Part shown: positions 62,038 through 64,000 of the stretch, piece by piece | How the letters are laid out: the number at the start of each line of letters is the position of its first letter | How positions within the stretch are numbered: the stretch's first letter is position 1 | DNA from: CALBPI01 sp045110335 | GTDB lineage: Bacteria; Pseudomonadota; Gammaproteobacteria; Steroidobacterales; Woeseiaceae | DNA length: 64,000 bases | Assembly (NCBI GenBank): GCA_045110335.1 | Contig: JBGCGB010000007.1 | Span: 61,020 to 125,019 of the forward strand | Direction: 5' to 3' | The notes under the pieces: model-generated | Seen by the model: the letters and a program-made list of their open reading frames with translations, nothing else | What the model was told of the DNA's origin: nothing | Databases searched by the model: none | Made by a program: the position numbers and the translations under genes

Positions 62038-63882
62038 ATGAGTGACCCGCAAAGACAGGCCGAAATTAGACGCGCTTGCTTGGATCTGATTTTCGAGCAG
62101 ACGCGCATGGCATGGCTTTCAAACGCATTTTGCATTCTGGTCATTCTTTTTGCCTTTTGGGACAACGCGAATCATGTCTGGCTATCTAGCTGGGCGGCGC
62201 TCAGCGCCTTGCTGGCGTTTCTACGTGATCAACAGGCGCGACGCTATGCCCGTCTGGCGGGCAAGCGAATCGACATCGTCGCCTGGACTCGTTGGCAGCA
62301 GGTTTCTCTATTCTTGAACGGATGCCTGTGGGGTGTCGGTTGCGCGGCGTTGGCCTTGATCTCTACACCCTACCAATTGACGGTCGTTCTAATGATCACC
62401 GGCGGCCTCCAAACTGGTAGCGTAGTGGTCACCAGTTATCTGTTAAGCGTTTACATGCTATTTTCGCTGCCGTTGTTCTTGGGCACGCTGATCGCTTTTC
62501 TGGTTCTAGGACTTGGCGGCGAACCAAGTTTGCTTGCAACGGCTGCGTTACTCGTAGTTTGGTCACTCTTCATTTATGCCTGTGCCGCACGTTTCGGCAA
62601 ACACTATCAGACGTCTTTAGGTTACGCCTACGATCTGCAGACGCATCGGAATGATCTGGAACGTCAAGTTTCTGTTCGAACCAGCGAGCTTAGTGCGGCC
62701 AAAGAACTCGCAGAGAGTGCTGATCATGCGAAGAGTCAGTTTCTTGCCAACATGTCGCATGAGATTCGTACGCCGCTGAACGGGATCCTCGGGATTGGCG
62801 AGATCTTACTCATGGACCCGCTGCCTCCAGAAAAGCAATCGTTGATGAAGACCTTGTATACGTCAGCGCAGTCATTGCTGAGAATTGTGAACGATGTGCT
62901 CGATATTTCGAAGATTCAAGCGGGCGAGATGGTGGTCCATTCGGAAGCCTTCGATCTGGAGATTCTGCTGAGAGATTGCTTGACGTTGTTTGAATCAAGT
63001 AATCAGATTCCACAGCTACACTTCACCATGCACTACCCGGCAGGCGCACCTCGGTATTTGCATGGTGATAGCGGCCGTATCGAACAGATTATTCGAAATC
63101 TGATCAGCAATGCGGTCAAGTTTACAGAAAGCGGCTCCATAGAAATTGTAGTCAACGAACCCACTCCCGATGGCGTCTGGCGTATCGATGTTGTAGATAC
63201 CGGTATCGGGATTTCCGAAGATAAGCTTGAACATGTCTTTGGCATATTCAGCCAGGTGGATGGGAGTGCCACGCGGCAATACGGCGGCACAGGACTGGGA
63301 TTATCAATCAGCCGAGATTTAGCAGAGTTACTCGGTGGAACCCTCTCTGCCACTAGCGTGCCCGGCGAGGGATCGACTTTTTCTTTGCAAATACCGCTAA
63401 AAGAAGAGGAAGCGTTGGCAGCCGAGCTACTGGACATGCCAAAAGATACGACTACGGGGAACCCGCGCCATATTCTGCTAGTGGACGACAACCGTCTCAA
63501 TCAATTGGTCGGCATTCGAATGCTTGAGAAAATGAACCACAAGGTGGTCGTCGCTCATTCTGGAAGAGCCGCCTTAGATTTACTTGAGACGGAGCAAGTT
63601 GATTTGATATTGATGGATTGCCAGATGCCGGACATGGATGGTTTCGAAGCGACACGCGTCATCAGGCAACACAAAGATCAATCATTAGCATCGATGCCAA
63701 TTGTCGCGTTGACAGCCAACGCAATGGTTGAGGATCGTTTGCATTGCCTGCAATCCGGAATGGACGACTATTTGAGTAAGCCATATTCGTTCACGCAATT
63801 ACAGAACGTAGTTGCACGAGTGGGCCGTCAACATGAATCAGGCCTCATGAGAGGTAATACTCAAGAATGCGTATCAAAGTAG
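62038..63882 (+). CDS. Hybrid sensor histidine kinase/response regulator
   Basis: A 614-residue membrane kinase. Residues 25-200 contain about six transmembrane helices with very short loops and no periplasmic domain. A coiled coil leads to the HisKA box (FLANMSHEIRTPLNG, His about 242), the HATPase with N-box RNLISNAVKF (about 351-360), DTGIGI and GGTGLGLSISRDL, then a receiver (about 480-600) with the phospho-Asp in LILMDCQMPDMDG (about 527) and Lys in LSKPYS. No output domain or Hpt is fused, and no partner is in the window. Membrane-embedded stimulus sensing is inferred from topology. Confidence 0.9.
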   Translation: MSDPQRQAEIRRACLDLIFEQTRMAWLSNAFCILVILFAFWDNANHVWLSSWAALSALLAFLRDQQARRYARLAGKRIDIVAWTRWQQVSLFLNGCLWGVGCAALALISTPYQLTVVLMITGGLQTGSVVVTSYLLSVYMLFSLPLFLGTLIAFLVLGLGGEPSLLATAALLVVWSLFIYACAARFGKHYQTSLGYAYDLQTHRNDLERQVSVRTSELSAAKELAESADHAKSQFLANMSHEIRTPLNGILGIGEILLMDPLPPEKQSLMKTLYTSAQSLLRIVNDVLDISKIQAGEMVVHSEAFDLEILLRDCLTLFESSNQIPQLHFTMHYPAGAPRYLHGDSGRIEQIIRNLISNAVKFTESGSIEIVVNEPTPDGVWRIDVVDTGIGISEDKLEHVFGIFSQVDGSATRQYGGTGLGLSISRDLAELLGGTLSATSVPGEGSTFSLQIPLKEEEALAAELLDMPKDTTTGNPRHILLVDDNRLNQLVGIRMLEKMNHKVVVAHSGRAALDLLETEQVDLILMDCQMPDMDGFEATRVIRQHKDQSLASMPIVALTANAMVEDRLHCLQSGMDDYLSKPYSFTQLQNVVARVGRQHESGLMRGNTQECVSK

Positions 63883-64000
63883 GAATGGGCTCGGACCGAT
63901 CTCTTGCCCGGCTGGCAAATGACTCAAGCGCTCCGCTGTGGCTTTAGAATGCTCGCCGTATTTACACGTCGACCTTGGGCCAAGTTTTGGCATTGTGTTC
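63883..64000. other. Right-edge tail, unresolved
   Basis: A 118-bp end segment after the kinase gene. A minus-strand frame of about 42 codons is open from the right edge and ends with TGA at 63874-63876, inside the kinase gene end. It contains KYGEHSKATAERLSHLPAGQ, which I do not recognise. It may be the C terminus of a gene extending beyond the window. Confidence 0.2.

Noticed and set aside
1..64000. tRNA, rRNA, CRISPR array, integron or transposase
   Set aside because: The gaps are few and short and I saw no cloverleaf, spaced repeats, recombinase motif or terminal inverted repeats.

Overview
The window is chromosomal DNA of a free-living, probably aquatic gammaproteobacterium of moderately high GC. 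The evidence is gene order: hda/perM next to purMN, dcd-mrp...metG followed by rnfABCDGE-nth, aceE-aceF-lpd, bpt, and the small families DUF1841, DUF2066, DUF2069 and DUF3108. The genome is very compact, with many ATGA/TAATG couplings and several convergent gene pairs whose 3' ends overlap. I found no rRNA, tRNA, CRISPR array, prophage or complete insertion sequence.

Layout. 1-4.2 kb: end of valS, then a MoxR-DUF58-TgpA operon. 4.1-9.9 kb (minus): psd-like, pssA, family-4 uracil-DNA glycosylase, rimI, prfC and an MFS transporter. 9.9-14 kb: proS, a lytic transglycosylase, arsC-like, wrbA, DUF2069. 14-17.6 kb (minus): DUF2066, a CDP-alcohol phosphatidyltransferase, a PerM-type permease and hda. 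17.6-20.3 kb: purM, purN, DUF3108. 20.2-21.9 kb (minus): mrp and dcd. 22.1-26.9 kb: a HEAT-repeat Ser/Thr kinase followed by two PilT-family ATPases. 26.9-34.9 kb: metG, the complete Rnf electron-transport operon with nth, and DUF1841. 35-42.6 kb: a membrane-anchored glutamate-synthase-like protein, then the pyruvate dehydrogenase operon on minus. 42.7-46.6 kb: an M17 aminopeptidase, RNase T, monothiol glutaredoxin and nadC. 46.6-49.3 kb: a PAS-GGDEF-EAL protein. 49.7-53.6 kb: a secreted DUF305/LVIVD-like fusion coupled to a lipoprotein amidohydrolase. 53.6-64 kb is a looser, accessory-looking stretch: Old Yellow Enzyme, PaiB-like regulator, lipoprotein hydrolase, a truncated VOC gene, an FG-GAP lipoprotein, Bpt, an AAC(3)-I-like acetyltransferase, DUF5946 and a hybrid histidine kinase.

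The most interesting module is the soluble HEAT-repeat/kinase fusion followed by two PilT-type motors. It sits between mrp and metG, inside a block that is usually contiguous in relatives (dcd-mrp-metG-rnf-nth). It could be a phospho-signalling unit for pilus retraction. Other points to check: a phosphatidylserine decarboxylase homologue that has lost its self-cleavage serine and a catalytic histidine; four genes whose extended -10 or -10 element lies only 6-7 nt before the start codon (possible leaderless mRNAs); and a truncated VOC gene under a near-perfect 19-bp dyad.
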